Position numbers and translations under genes: made by a program
The notes under the pieces: generated by a model
What the model saw: only the letters and a program-made list of their open reading frames with translations
Told to the model about the DNA's origin: nothing
The model's database searches: none
Part shown: positions 41,739-64,000 of the stretch, one piece after another
Position numbering within the stretch: position 1 is the first letter of the stretch
Layout: the number at the start of each line of letters is the position of its first letter
DNA from: Strigops habroptila
Taxonomy: Eukaryota > Chordata > Aves > Psittaciformes > Psittacidae
Length of the DNA: 64,000 bases
Direction of reading: 5' to 3'
Assembly: GCF_004027225.2 (NCBI RefSeq)
Contig: NC_044278.2
Span: forward strand, 2,728,001 to 2,792,000

Positions 41739-43867
41739 CTTGAAGACTATGAGACCTGATACACACAGCATAGACTACTTCTAAAACTCAGCCAAATTTA
41801 CACAATACTTACCCACTAAAACAAACTCTTTTTGTCACCTGAGGACAAAATCTCTTTTTCCTCAATGTCACATCAGCCCACTGTGAACCATATCCCAGTC
41901 AATGCACTTTTACATTCAAGAACAAACTTTTGACCATATTTTTCTAAATAGTGACGGTTAACTATTACAGAAACAGCTTACAAATCCTCATGTAACTATT
42001 AAAAGTCCTTAGACTAGGAGACAGAATAACCACCATACAGCTTAATTTTCTATTAAACCTGTAAAAGCTTTCAGCTCTTGACATTCTCTACTGGTAATTT
42101 CTTACATGGCTGGAGTATTTTTTTCTCCAGCCTATGTCCAAAGCTATAATTGAGCTTCTGTGATTGCAGAGATAAGGATTAAGAATGAAATACAGGTCAG
42201 AAGAAATGGCCTTAGTCTCACACTGAATTCCCCCCAAAATTGCAAGTGTAAATTACACAAGTTTTACCAGAGCAGGGATTGAGAACTTGCAGCCCTGGTC
42301 CAGAGGCATTGGTGCCATTTGACATAGTGGCAGACACATTTTGGGGTATAATTTTTGTTTGAAAATTCACAACTAGTATGTACTTGAAAACTAAACATCT
42401 GCCTCAAGACAGAGCATCAAAGACAACCCTGCAGGGGGGAAAAAAAGAGAAAGGGAAAAGAAAAAAAAGAGATTGTCTGTATGGGAATTTATTACTAAAA
42501 AAAACCCACCCCAAACTAAGAACTTTTTCCTCCTACCACATTTCTGAAACACCAGCTTACCACAGGGCTGGAAAACAGTTGTCTCTATGGAGAAGCAAGA
42601 GATCAAAATTCTGCAGCTCTGGTTGCAAAGGAACAGATTTTGCAGATACACGTATTCCAAAAATGAGTCTTGGGAGCTCAGAAAAAGGGAACAAACCAAA
42701 TAATTTGCATATAAAGAAATGAGTGAATACAGATAATATTTCCATGTCCAGAGTGCAGAAATCATAAAAAGATGGTTTTCTTGTTCTCCTCCTACAGGTA
42801 ACATGCATCTATGGCTGCCATCCCTAGGATAAGCACAAAGCCCTCCAAGGATTTACGGGTTTCCAAACATTCTGAAAACTCATTGTAGAATTTGCTTGTG
42901 TAGGAAGTTATTCAAAGCTTAGTAACTATGTACTGTAACTAGAGCACTAGACACTCTTACACCAAATTGTTCTGTAAGGCTCCAGATAAACGAATAGATT
43001 GAACCATAACAAGTTAAGCTGTGAATGTATGACACAATCCTTGTAAGTAATTTAGCCACACTTCAACTGTCACAGAATTTATGTATAGAAGAAACATTGC
43101 TAGACATTATTTCTCAAGCCAAAATATGCTGATATTTCACAAAGCATGCAGCTCACTCATCTTTATGTGGTGCCAAGACAAAGTTCGCTTCAAGTTTATG
43201 CTGTAGGGTTTACCTCTTTATTCAGATGCATGCTTCTACCCTAACTTTCTCAAATGTGTCTCTTTTTGTTATAACATCTCCAAGGCTTTCTTGTAGTAAT
43301 TTTTAATCTCAATAAGAGAAGGGGGATGGTGAAAAGAAAAGTTACTCTTTTCAAAAGAGGAGAGCACAGCTGGAGACTTTGGCTTGTTAAGAGTATGTTC
43401 ACTATACTTACTGTAAAGCCATAGCATTCAAGAGTGCCAAAATTCTGTTTTACTGAATTGTTATCCTGATTTAGAACATCTGCTAAACCAAAGCCAAGTC
43501 TTAAATGTTGCTACCAGATACTGTTAACATCAAAATGCAACTTCAAGTGTGTAAGAACTTTATTCAGGACACAGCAATTTCTTGCTCAACTTCTCTAACA
43601 AACATTGCATACACCTGATGCCATGCACTCAGGAAACTTTCTCTGTATAGTATCATTTAGCTATATAATCCAAACATGTTAGATAGATTAAAAACTGTCA
43701 ATATTACTCTTTCCCTAACCATGTGATGATAAACACCACCACATGCAAGGTAAGACAAGCAGCAAATGCATTAACTGTCTTGTTCTGGAAGAGAAGCATC
43801 TCAGCAAACAACAGCAGCACAAACTATAACTACGTTAGCTGCTTAAGAAACCTTGACAAATGACAAC

Positions 43868-44035
43868 CTGATGTCTGAGGGTCCTGTGAGGAGCCCTTAG
43901 AGGAGGACTGATCAGAAGAGGACGACTGTGGCGCTGAACCCTCAGCTAGCTCTCGCTGTCTCTGTTGTTCTGCCTTCTTAAGCCTCAGTCGCTGCAGACC
44001 CCTACGGATTATAGCTAACTCGGGTCCCATTAACT
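43868..44035 (-). CDS. DCAF6: DCAF6 exon W8: 168-bp cassette exon
   Basis: The acceptor is 'tttgtcag' and the donor is 'G|gttgtc'. It completes a Glu codon and encodes [40 protein letters not shown] and [15 protein letters not shown] (55 whole residues). The first half is a basic amphipathic or coiled-coil-like segment; the second half is Ser/Gln-rich and disordered. A closely similar block occurs in the longer human isoform as I recall it. It is a multiple of three between phase-1 introns, so it is a natural in-frame cassette. C-rich tracts lie immediately upstream in the transcript. Confidence 0.93.
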
Positions 44036-44045
44036 CTGACAAACA

Positions 44046-44072
44046 GGAAGGGGGGAGGGAAAAAAAAAAAAA
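44046..44072 (-). promoter_or_regulatory. C/U-rich polypyrimidine tract of W8 acceptor
   Basis: On the minus strand a run of 12-13 T is followed by ccctccccccttcctgtt and the W8 AG. It is an unusually long and C-rich polypyrimidine tract that would bind U2AF, PTB or poly(C)-binding proteins (inference). Confidence 0.7.
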
Positions 44073-44510
44073 GCAGCATGTAAAAGAAAGAAGCATCGAA
44101 CATACAATATACAGAACAGGGAGGAGGGGTGGGGGGACTGATCAAAGAGAGAAGCAACAGATAGTTTTTTTCACTGTAATTACATGTACAATGTAAATAA
44201 TTTACTAACACCCAGAAATTATCAAATAAAATATTGAAATTGTTTTCCTCTTCCTAAGCGCATAAGTCACAGGACTCAAAAGTTCAGGATTCATGTCATA
44301 CAATACATCCCCCTTCCCATCTCCAACACTTAAACTATTTAACAGAATTATTTAACGAAAATAGATAGATCCCACCTGATTCAAAACAAAGCAAACAACA
44401 GAAGCATTCGTTTTCATGTTCCTACACACATAACAAATGAGAATATTTGTGGTGTAGAATTATGCAATCTGGTCTACAGATAAGTTTTTAAAATGAATGC
44501 GACAACTTCC

Positions 44511-44541
44511 GGGGGGGGTGGGGGGGGTGGGGGGGTGTGTG
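44511..44541 (+). repeat. (G7-8 T)n tract with G-quadruplex potential
   Basis: The plus strand reads G8, T, G8, T, G7 then (GT)n. Each G-run is long enough for quadruplex stacking on DNA. Because DCAF6 is on the minus strand, its RNA carries the C-rich complement about 480 nt upstream of cassette exon W8. Confidence 0.9.
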
Positions 44542-47500
44542 TCAATACAATTTTGATTAAAAAAAACCCCAAAAACCCACAACAGTACCCTGTGAAAAAA
44601 AGTAAACTGGGATTATAGAAATTGGTGGCAGAACAGCACCTAACCCAAAAATACACTTTACTATGAACACATTTTTTATTTTAGACATTCCCAGTGGGTG
44701 AGAACTCAAAGTCTGGAAACAGTTAAGTGGTCCTACGGAGAAAGTAATTTATTGGATCATAAACAATTTAGTATCATTCTCTTAACAGACTATTCTTTCA
44801 GTTCCATCTTTAGAGACTTCACTGTTTTCACCATTTTATCTTTATTAATTTGTCAGTTATACCTTTTTGGCATGTACCACTCCAAAATACTGTTTGATTA
44901 ACAGTATTTTTTGCAAACTGCTATGAAACCAGATGTCTAAGTAATTTTTTATTCTTTCCTTGCTCTTTGAAGATTTCTGCCACTTACACAAATGTTGTAC
45001 AGCAAGTGCTTCTCTTTATACAACACAGACTGTGTCTGTATTAGCAATAGCTGGAGCACTACATTGACCTGAACCACTACTGAACTACTCTCATCTATAA
45101 TATAGTAGAGAAGCTAATTCAGACTCAAATATTCACACCAAATGCTCTAGCTAGTTCTGTTTTGAATTGCTAGCCTAGGCCTATCCTCAGAGCATTTCTA
45201 TCAAGGATACTTTGGAGTATTTTGTAGCTATGAGGAAATCTGCAAAGAAAAAAATACCAGCACTATGAAATGTTAAAATACTAGAAAGCATTACATTGGC
45301 ATGTAACCTTGAATCCAAGCAAAACCTTTCCAAATATTCCATAACCCTTATTCATGCAGCGAAGCAAACAAATTTCAATTTTCTTTTATAAGGACAAATA
45401 AACCCAAAGACAGAATCGAGTAATTCAAAAACTAATGGCAAACACCAGTTAATACCAAATAGTCATGAGCTCTAATGTCCTCAATCAAATACCACATCTG
45501 AGAAATTCACCTTGCCAGTTTATGGTTGATGAGGTATAACAAGAAGAAAGATATACTTCCTAAAAGGAATAGGGCATCAAAGAGATTTGCTATGAATAAT
45601 TTTCATGTGCCATGAATATTTAGGGAAATTAGAAATCCAAACAGTCTAGAAAATGCTTTTAAGGAAATTTCAATTACGTCTACATTTGCAGTTTTCAGTA
45701 CTTGCTGCTGATTCAGTTCCACTCAGTGCAGAGACAGTTACAATTTTAGATGCAAAAGGAATTACAATTCAAAATGTAAAGAGGTAACTTCTATCCTGAA
45801 TATGTTCAATGACAACACCTTTTAACATAATTCAGAATCTCTAAGCAAATGTTTATTTTTGCCAGCAAATGGAGTGAGGAAATGGAAATAGAAAGAAAAA
45901 AACCCAGATATTGCCACTTTCCCCTTCAAACTTTAAAAGCAAAGTTACCTTATATCAGAACACATATTAAGATTAAGCTTTGTTCTAACTAGCCAATTGC
46001 TCCTCTGTCTGTGTCATGTGTCCCTGTCTCCTCCCTTCACCCCCCACTGTTACCAATGTGTATCTGGAATATTTTCGGGGGAGAATATTATATTTTATAG
46101 TTTGTTGTATCTGATGTTTATTTGTGATTTAAACTACAGCATCTTAAAACTGATGTAAAATATGAATTAACAGTTTCCACTGAATGGGCCAAGCCGTGCA
46201 AGAAAATAAATTTTATTTGTTTCCTTAGTGACAAGCATGAAAATTGTCACGATTTTCAATTGTTGTCTCATTATTAAAAAAATTGATTATTCGAACATAC
46301 TGACAAGAACAGGCTACTGCAGTTTTGCACTGATCTTGTTGATTTGCAACTTACTCAAAGGTTTCAATTTTATTCTTCTAGAATATACATTCTGATAAAG
46401 AGACTTATCCCAACAAGCTACAGCACTGAACCATTTTTGTACTGACTATTTTGAACATGTACTTTTTCAAAACATTAAGAGATGACGCAATTCAGATGCA
46501 GAAGCTCACATGCTCACCACATGGCATATTCTTCTGGAACACCATGCCAACAATATGTATGAATTATAATACATATGCAAAGATATTGCTATTTCAAAGA
46601 CAGAATTACCACCAACACCTGTGTTCAGTACAGAAATGTGTAGAAATGATTTATGGAAAGCTGTCTATAAGTCTGTTCCATTCTGTACTACGAATTCATG
46701 CTCCAATTCTAAACACGTCATTACCTGAAAGCATATTCTTCATTTTCTAAGTCGTTGCTACAATATTCAAATTTGTATCTACCACCATTTCATGCAAAAT
46801 GATGGCTGAAAGCCCCTTGCTTGCTTTCTCCTGTTTCCCAAAATGTTTCCCCAGTCATCCATCTTTTACAACATAGCTTTATGCAGTCTTCCTACTCAAT
46901 CCTGCTGTATTTAAACTACTATTCCTATTATCAGCTTCCCTATCCTGCCATTCCAAAAAGCAAGTTTTATTCAGCTCTAAACAAACTGAGGGAACCCTGC
47001 TCTTGATGCACACAGCAGTATTTTCACATTTATAGACTATGTGAGACTCTGTGAGTAAATAAAATCTCAGAACTGAGCACTGTCATGGGTTACGTGAGTA
47101 TACAAATATTCCAAAATGGAAATTCACATTCAAACCTACTCATTCAGAAACCCACTTCTGCTGCTCTGCCATGACCTGCTCTCTCTGCCCAGGAGCTTCC
47201 CCTCTCCCTGAACCTGCCAATGTTACCCAAAGACTTGCCTGATAGTAACGTGTTTTAAAAGCAGTATAAACTGGATAAGATGCTTACTAGCTGTGCAAAC
47301 ATACGGTACTATTTAAGTTTACTCCTGCAGGAGTCCTGTAGACAATTTAAAGATAACACCTGGTCCTAACGCTAAATTCTGCATATAGCAATAAAGAATA
47401 TCGGATAAAGTTTTGTGTTATTTCTGTGGGTTTGGAGTTTGGAGTGTGTGCTATAGTGATTTTATTTTTTATTTTTTTTTTAAGAATCAGCAGCTAATCT

Positions 47501-48495
47501 GACATCCTGTTTAGGTGTACTCAAAGAACCTACGAAACATTATGCAGTTAATTAGAAAGTACCTACTATCTGTCAACAAAACAACCACCATTACCCCCTT
47601 CAAAACTGAATATATGAAGAGTCTTAAGTCCACAGTAACACAGGGAAAGAGGAAATGCACTTAGAGAAGAGCAGCATTAAGAAATAACAATTTCGACTTC
47701 ATGCTAGCAGAATAAACTTTTACTTAGAAATTCAGACAGATTCAGAGACAAAGAATAAAACACTTTTTCTGGTCAGCACGCATTTCTTAAAATGCAGGAT
47801 AGAAAATGCATCGTAATTCCAGAAATGCTCCCTTGTGAGTTATCATTATGCAACCCACACACTTTCAAAGACACAGCTTGAAGCATATTTTTACTATGGG
47901 ACACACTCTCCTGGCCAGTGTAAGCTCCAGAACATACCATATACTTATTTAAAAAAAAAAAAAAAGTCAAAATTAACCATGGCATGTGTGTTCTTTGGTG
48001 TTTATCCCTTTGTACCCAAGATTGTGACAGCTAATTTGTATTACACTGAATCACAGTAGACCCCCTGTGTGTATCGTGAAAAGCTTGAGATTGTACCAAG
48101 CTGACTCCAATACTAATAAAAACATAGGTGACTAACAGCCTCTGCTGCTTAATAATTTTTTTTGCACTCACTTCTTCTAGAAGTAGTATCTAGACTGTGT
48201 GTATTATCATGCTTCTGCTCACTGTATATTTCTTCTAAACAAGTATCAGACTAAGGTAAGGTTTGAAAGGGTGAGAATGATACATCTAAGGAATTTCATC
48301 TGATGCCTTCAGCTTCCCTATCTTTCAGATACCAGATACCTAATTATTTCTCACCTGTCCCAAAGATTTTGGCTGTAGCAGCCACAGTACACTGAATGTG
48401 GCAAATCTCCTTGGGAAACCTCCATCTCTCCTTTACTCCAGAACATCCAATTTAGGGCCTTTTCCAATGACAAAGACCTTGATTTTTATATCCAT

Positions 48496-48509
48496 CCCCC
48501 CCCCCCCCC
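48496..48509. repeat. C14 mononucleotide run
   Basis: Fourteen C on the plus strand, G14 in the DCAF6 transcript. It is probably length-polymorphic. Confidence 0.9.
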
Positions 48510-49418
48510 AACAGAATTGGTACAAGACAAAAGGTGAATGTGTGAAAACACCACTGGATTTTAAAATAATCAGGTCTAAACCTGTAGGTGTTTCAGATCA
48601 CATGAGCCCTTCCACCTCAACTGTGAGGCGGAGAAAGTCACTTTTAAAAAGCAGAAATAAACTCTTGTGCAAATACTTAACTCTAAAGGGCATGGCATCT
48701 TTTACTGAATAGAGATGGAAAAGGGCAAGTCAAAGCAGGAGGTGCTCTTTTACTACCCAAGTAAGTTTCTGACATTAACAGTGGAATATACTTTCTTCTT
48801 TTTCCCCACAATAAGAACGTAAGTCTGTATAAATTGAGGTGAGTTTCTTCAAGATACACAAACTTAAAAATCAGTATGTAGTACAATTTATTAAGCAATA
48901 AAGGAATATCATGCAAGGTGATCCCTGTCTATCCAGATACTTTTGAGAAGCTAAAAAATACCATTGCTGACTCTGAAATGCTGAGGATGTAGATTCCTAC
49001 TGAAGGAGACATTCTCTACTTTTTTTTCCCCTCTGATTACAGCAGGCATAGGTTCTGCTATTCATTGCAATGATGCTGCTACAGCCATGAAGAAGCCATA
49101 GTGTTACTTATACTCCATGACATATACTCCAAGAATAATAAGTTTAGAAACATCATGCAATATTTTCTTATTTCTACTTCAAAAGACAATATTGGTTATC
49201 CCCTTTGGGATTCTTTCTTCAAACAAATGTACACGATTGGAGGCTTTCCTCTTTAAATCACAGCTGCAGTCACTTGGTAATTATAAAATACCTGGACTCA
49301 TGAAGTATGTGGGAGGAAGAAAACAGATTGAGATCAATTACCCAAAATATCCTAAAATAAAATTGTTTCTCACTGAAAGCATTTTCCATAAACAATGACA
49401 AGATAGATTTCTTCTCAC

Positions 49419-49661
49419 CAGACTGATGGAGCACAGGTTGAGCTGAGGCCCCTAAAGAAGGCCTTTGTTCATTATCAGGAGAGGACAATAATGAAGTTGA
49501 AGGGGGACTTTCTGTTGAAGATGATGTTGAAGGAGCTTGGGCTGACATTGTAGAAGAGGAAGATGATGGAAGTGGTTCAGAACCATCTACTTCCATTGCA
49601 GTTTCTGATTCTGTAGTAGGTGGCACGTTAGTAGCAGGAGCATCTGTCCGATTAGTCCCAC
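49419..49661 (-). CDS. DCAF6: DCAF6 exon W7: Ser/Thr/Pro-rich linker
   Basis: The exon is 243 bp with acceptor 'atcaaag' and donor 'G|gtgaga'. It encodes 80 whole residues starting GTNRTDAPATNVPPTTESET, including AMEVDGSEPLPSSSSSTMSA and ending PVLHQS. ETAMEVD, STMSAQA and LLSSPDxEQR match the remembered human protein, while the surroundings vary. The segment is low-complexity and probably disordered and phosphorylated (inference). Its final base joins W8 (Glu), W9 (Asp) or W10 (Glu), depending on splicing. Confidence 0.96.
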
Positions 49662-50047
<386 letters not shown>

Positions 50048-51685
50048 TCAGCTACAAGTTTACAAAAGTGTTCACTTTCCCCCTTATTTTCTCTTCTATT
50101 GAAAAAAAGCCCTGCACTGCAACTTATAGTTCCCTGAATCACCTCCTTTTTTCAGCACAACAGTCCAGCAAGAATTGGCAGCTCAATAAAGCACCATATA
50201 AAAACCAACAGTCCTTCCTCCTTTTCTGTTATACAATTACCTGGAGCTCTTGTACGCATGACATTGTGAAATTTATGTCATTCAGTTTCAAATGCTGGTT
50301 AAATAAGAAAGCTTAGATTTTTGTTTTTTCAAGTTAATTATAAAATAACCACTTATTAAACAATGAAAGAGCAAAAAGACTAACATAAAATTAGCATGTT
50401 TTTAATATTTCCAAAAGGCTTCTTCATGACTTAAGATTTTCCTCATAAGTACAATTTAATACAATAGCAGTGTTCTTTTTAGGGTTTTTAATTTTCACCT
50501 TTTGGATGTAATCTTAGGATTTCAAAAGACCCTCAAGCAGCAAAATCTTTGACATACTTTCAACATAACTCAAAACATTTTATTCTCATTTTATTTTATA
50601 TTTTGTTACATAAGAAACAAAATTTGTTCCGAGAGACTACAGGAAAAATTCCATTTGTAAAGGGTTGAAATAGAATATTTGAATCTTTAAGTGCTTTTTG
50701 TATTCTGTGAAATGTGATGCTTTGGTGAGGTTGTTTGGTTTGGGGTTGCTTTTAACACATTGGCCTTTTCCAATAGAAGACTATTCCTCTCGACTGGACC
50801 AGACCATTCCACTCATACTCAAGTAAGAGCTTCTGCTGACCCCCCTTAACCAGTTTGGAACTAGATAGTGTTTAAGCAACTTTTGGAAAAGTTTTGAAAT
50901 TGAAGACCTTAGGAAATAGAATCCCTGTGAAGTACAATTACTTATCAAAATACAAATGTGAAAAAAAAATTTAATACCCTGCATACAAAAGCTAACACTG
51001 AAAGATTCTGGAATGTACTTGGGAAGAACATGTACAATAGGAATATGCCTCTCAAAGATCAGTGCTGCTACCCACACGGATGTTATAAAAGCTGAAAGAT
51101 TAATCAAATATCTGGAGCAACTGATTATCTTTCAGGACTGCATATCATCTTCACTGCTAGGATATAGCTTTAATATATCAGCACTAGACCTTGCTTTTAG
51201 ATTATTTGCTTGAGTTTAAAAGGCATTGTTGAGAAGGGAAAAGGGAAGGGGAGCATACCACCATCACCTGCCCCAAACAATGCCTCTGAAACTGACCCCA
51301 ATGCCCTTGTCTATCCTCATTTTCACACTGCAAGTCTCTGACCTCGGAAGCTTAAAACACACACACAAAAATGAAATGCAACAGCTAAAGAAAACAGACA
51401 AAAGGTGGTTAATGATGGGAAGAGAGGACAATGAACAGAAAAATAAGTCACTGGTCAACACCACACGCCTAACTAATGCAATAAAGCTATTATCTCTCAG
51501 TCACTACAGAGTTGCATCAAATAATGAACAGTAAAGATACTGAATCTTTGCTTTGAGAAAATAAAAATCTAGACAATGTCTATACTGGAGGAGTCCTTTT
51601 CCCCGGCAGATTTATTTGATATTATGGGGAAATGACAGCTAGAAGGACACTAAAGATATTTAGCTGAGAAAGAATTTAGATAAAG

Positions 51686-52234
51686 TGTTGTGAATTGAAT
51701 TTAGTTAGCTGAATTCCTTTAACTGAGTTTTTTGACTGGGTAGTAGTTTTGTTTAGCATTGAGTAGTCACTTAGCATGGGAAGCTGAAGTTACTGGAGCC
51801 TTATGCTGCAAGCAGCTAACTGCCAACTTGATAAAGCTGAACTTAATTTACAACCTGTGCTTAATTATGTAAACAAAGGCCTTGAGACTACTGCAAACTG
51901 GAAGATAAAGGAGTTGCATCTGTTAGCAAGGAGCAACAAACTGGGAGAGATAAAAAGGAATTTACAGCTGGCCTCAAGAGCACAAAAGAATCCAGTGATG
52001 GGTTAGGAGACCCCAGACCAAAATTCACCATTGGACCACGAGACACGTGCAAGGCGTGTGAACAGCTTGTGATGGTCAGGTGCATAGCACGTAAGGGTAC
52101 AAAACCCCAGGAATTCCTTTGTTCTGGCTCTCCCCTCAGAGGCACCCAGCTCAAGCTGTTCCTATTCCTGCATCACTTGTTTATTTTCCTAAGAATCATG
52201 CCAGAAACCCTGGGCGAAGAATTTTTTTTTAACA
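51686..52234 (+). mobile_element. Probable solo LTR of an endogenous retrovirus
   Basis: The stretch begins TGTTGTGAATTG and may end at AACA, so the termini would be TGTT/AACA. It carries a TATA-like gagataaaaagg near 51947. It also has an LTR-like segment with ctctcccctcagaggcaccc then agctcaagctgttcctattc around 52130-52165, which resembles the R/U5 region of avian ERV LTRs. No gag, pol or env coding is present and no clear target-site duplication was found. Boundaries and family are therefore tentative. Confidence 0.5.
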
Positions 52235-53442
52235 AAAATTGAACAAAAGCAACTTTGTGCAAAGGCAAAGCCACGACTAATTTTGATGGGAAAAACCTGC
52301 AACAAAAATGATAGCTAAAGTGTCCCTAATATGAGGAGGTATACAAATACGGTGTCTGGAATAAGGCATCAAGTAAGCAGAATGTAAAACTGTTAATAAT
52401 CAAAATCTGTGATATTAGGATACGAAGGCACATGAAGAAATTATGAAATTAAGAGAGCAGTTTAGAAGAAAGCAAGGAAAGTATTCCTTTATACAGTGGG
52501 TGAACGAACTTCTGGATTTTTTTGCCATTGGAAATGTTACCAACAGGTTCAAAAAAGGATTACAGAAACTCACAGGCAATAGAACCATATGCACATTCTA
52601 AAGGAACAGCTAGGCATGTACCCTCTAACATTTCTAATCCAGTAATTTTGAATATTGGGGGAACAACAAAGACAAGAGACTAAGATAAGAGGACAAGCTC
52701 ATGTTTTCTCCTTAAACAGCATCTCCTATTGTCTGTGTCAGATACAGAATCTGGCTCTACATGGACCATTAGTCTGATACAGCTAGACACTTCTAGTTTG
52801 GGGAAGCAGGAAGATGAGAAAACCAACACAGAAAATCCAGAAAGGGTACTGGTAGGCAGAAAAGGGAACTAGAACAAATACAACCTGTCAGATCTAAACA
52901 GAAACACAGCATTAGATGAAGAGCAAGGTAAGTGACAAAGCACCCTCTGCCCTGCTTTGGTATCTCATTTTCTGACGCTAAAGCATAGCTTTGGAAATGC
53001 TCTATCTACTGAAACCTCAAATAATTACAATTATATATTACAAACAGGAAATGGTAAGCATAAAAATTAGTTACCACACATATTTTATTAAAAAGTGAAA
53101 GATATTAGAATCCTATTGCTTTGAATTCCAGACTCTTAATGTAACCATTACAGAGCATTTCATTTGTAACCTTGATTGCACGAGTCTTCACTACAAAAAG
53201 AGAAATATGTATTTGTGTCACTACATGACCAATGACAATAAAGTAAGCTCCCCTTGATTTACATTGGCCTAACTGAAGCAACATAATTTTTCTGGTAAGA
53301 ATATTTTCAACTTCGACATTTTTAAAAATCACTGCAAAATAGCAGTTCTGGGTTAAATTGTAGGAAAAAAAAAAAAGAAATCTTAAAACCTCTCTGATTC
53401 TTAAAACACGGACAGTTTAATCTGAAGCACTTACATATTTCA

Positions 53443-63166
<9,724 letters not shown>

Positions 63167-64000
63167 CTAAGGAAGAAAGAAAAAGGAATGCTGTATCAGG
63201 TTAATATTTTCAAAGCAAACAACAAGTGGGAAAATAATACAGACTCGGGTACTATAGAACATCAAGACTGTACAGGCTGCCAGTAATCTACAGTTTAATA
63301 CAGTTTAATACAACAGAACAGAGAAGCTGGTTTTATACCAAATTTCTTCTAAGAATAAGGTGGCTCTACAAGAGACATTCACTTATGCACTTGCACAAAG
63401 TAGTCTGCAAAATGCAAGGACTGGAAGGCAACTGCCACCTTTTGTAAAATGCTAGTTACATGTCACATCAGGTTTTTTCCAAGTAAAACATTGGTCCAGA
63501 GTGATGCTGCAGCCAGCCAGCATGTCAGTGAGGAGAGATTTAGAAGATCTGAAATATCATGGGTGAGGAAAATAAGGCATTGTAATCCAAGCCAACTTTA
63601 TAGAGGTTAAAAATTGATGGTACTCTTAAAATAAACTCACATTAAGAAAGAGAACTGAAATTTATAAGAAAGGATGCTTTGAAACCAGTCAAAAATAAAT
63701 AAGCATTTAAGTATATGGTTACAGGGCAATAAACTAAGATTAGACTTAGTCTCAATAAGTGTAATTCATCTACAGTACAGCAGAGAAGCATATAATTTAC
63801 TTCATCATAGTTGGTTTTAAATGCTTTGTGATGATTCTTTGTATTTCCTATCATACTTCTTACTAGCCTATCAAAACTGAAAAAACCCTTTCTGTGTACT
63901 AGTGAACATTATCTTGTTACCTTATATCTCACATCTGCAGCATTTAAACCAAATTGTATTTTCACCACTAATACGAAGAAGCTAACCAAGTTGTTTACAG
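63167..64000 (-). other. DCAF6 intron upstream of W1 (partial)
   Basis: This is the 3' part of the intron preceding W1. It contains a 10-bp tandem duplication (cagtttaata at 63291-63300 and 63301-63310). No upstream exon lies inside the window. Confidence 0.88.

Larger units (their letters stand above)
38221..43867 (-). other. DCAF6 intron W8-W9
   Basis: This is a phase-1 GT-AG intron of about 5.6 kb. It contains a short CR1 3' end (39371-39425), a 17-bp tandem duplication (41705-41738) and an A/G-rich stretch near 42430-42476. No other exon was recognised. Confidence 0.87.
44036..49418 (-). other. DCAF6 intron W7-W8
   Basis: This is a phase-1 GT-AG intron of about 5.4 kb. It contains three G-rich plus-strand tracts within about 510 bp of W8 (44046-44072, 44119-44136, 44511-44541) and a C14 run at 48496-48509. 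No other coding exon was recognised. Confidence 0.87.

Noticed and set aside
42391..42804. 137-codon minus-strand ORF in intron W8-W9
   Set aside because: It overlaps an A/G-rich simple-sequence stretch and a competing plus-strand ORF; there are no exon signals in frame with DCAF6.
46235..46262. Short overlapping inverted repeats (gtgacaa…ttgtcac and gaaaat…attttc)
   Set aside because: Stems of six or seven bases are expected by chance in AT-rich DNA.

Overview
This window is vertebrate nuclear DNA, almost certainly from a bird. It is AT-rich, with spliced exons, GT-AG introns (one GC-AG) and long non-coding stretches. It carries two fragments of the 3' end of CR1, the dominant avian LINE, and no recognisable mammalian Alu or L1. 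It contains no operons, CRISPR arrays, prophage or prokaryotic signals.

The window is dominated by one gene on the minus strand: DCAF6 (also NRIP or IQWD1), a WD40 substrate-receptor protein for the CUL4-DDB1 ubiquitin ligase and a calmodulin-binding nuclear-receptor coactivator. I could place 18 coding exons, named W1 to W18 in transcript order. They run from 63166 (W1) to the stop codon at 6467-6469 (W18), followed by a short 3'UTR with two AATAAA signals. Every junction keeps the reading frame. The exons total 2514 bases, or 837 residues plus a stop. The first roughly 84 residues, the 5'UTR and the promoter lie beyond 64000.

Protein layout: W1-W4 carry four WD40 blades (a fifth lies upstream, outside the window). 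W5-W13 encode a long Ser/Thr/Pro-rich and acidic linker. W14 carries a calmodulin-type IQ motif. W15-W16 carry two more WD40 blades that should close a seven-bladed propeller, and W17-W18 form the conserved C-terminal tail. W8 and W9 correspond to exons I recall as alternatively spliced in the human gene. Both are multiples of three and bounded by phase-1 introns, so they can be skipped without changing frame.

The introns hold simple repeats, a probable solo LTR (about 51686-52234), one CR1 fragment (39371-39425), several hairpins and a few unexplained ORF-bearing patches. Positions 1-6129 are intergenic as far as I can tell, with a longer CR1 3' fragment (3042-3255). In human the convergent neighbour is GPR161, but I recognise none of its coding sequence here.

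I found no previously undescribed system. The observations most worth checking are a 118-nt intronic hairpin with a perfect 22-bp core (16626-16743), a well-supported GC-AG intron (53662-55303), and C-rich tracts clustered upstream of cassette exon W8.
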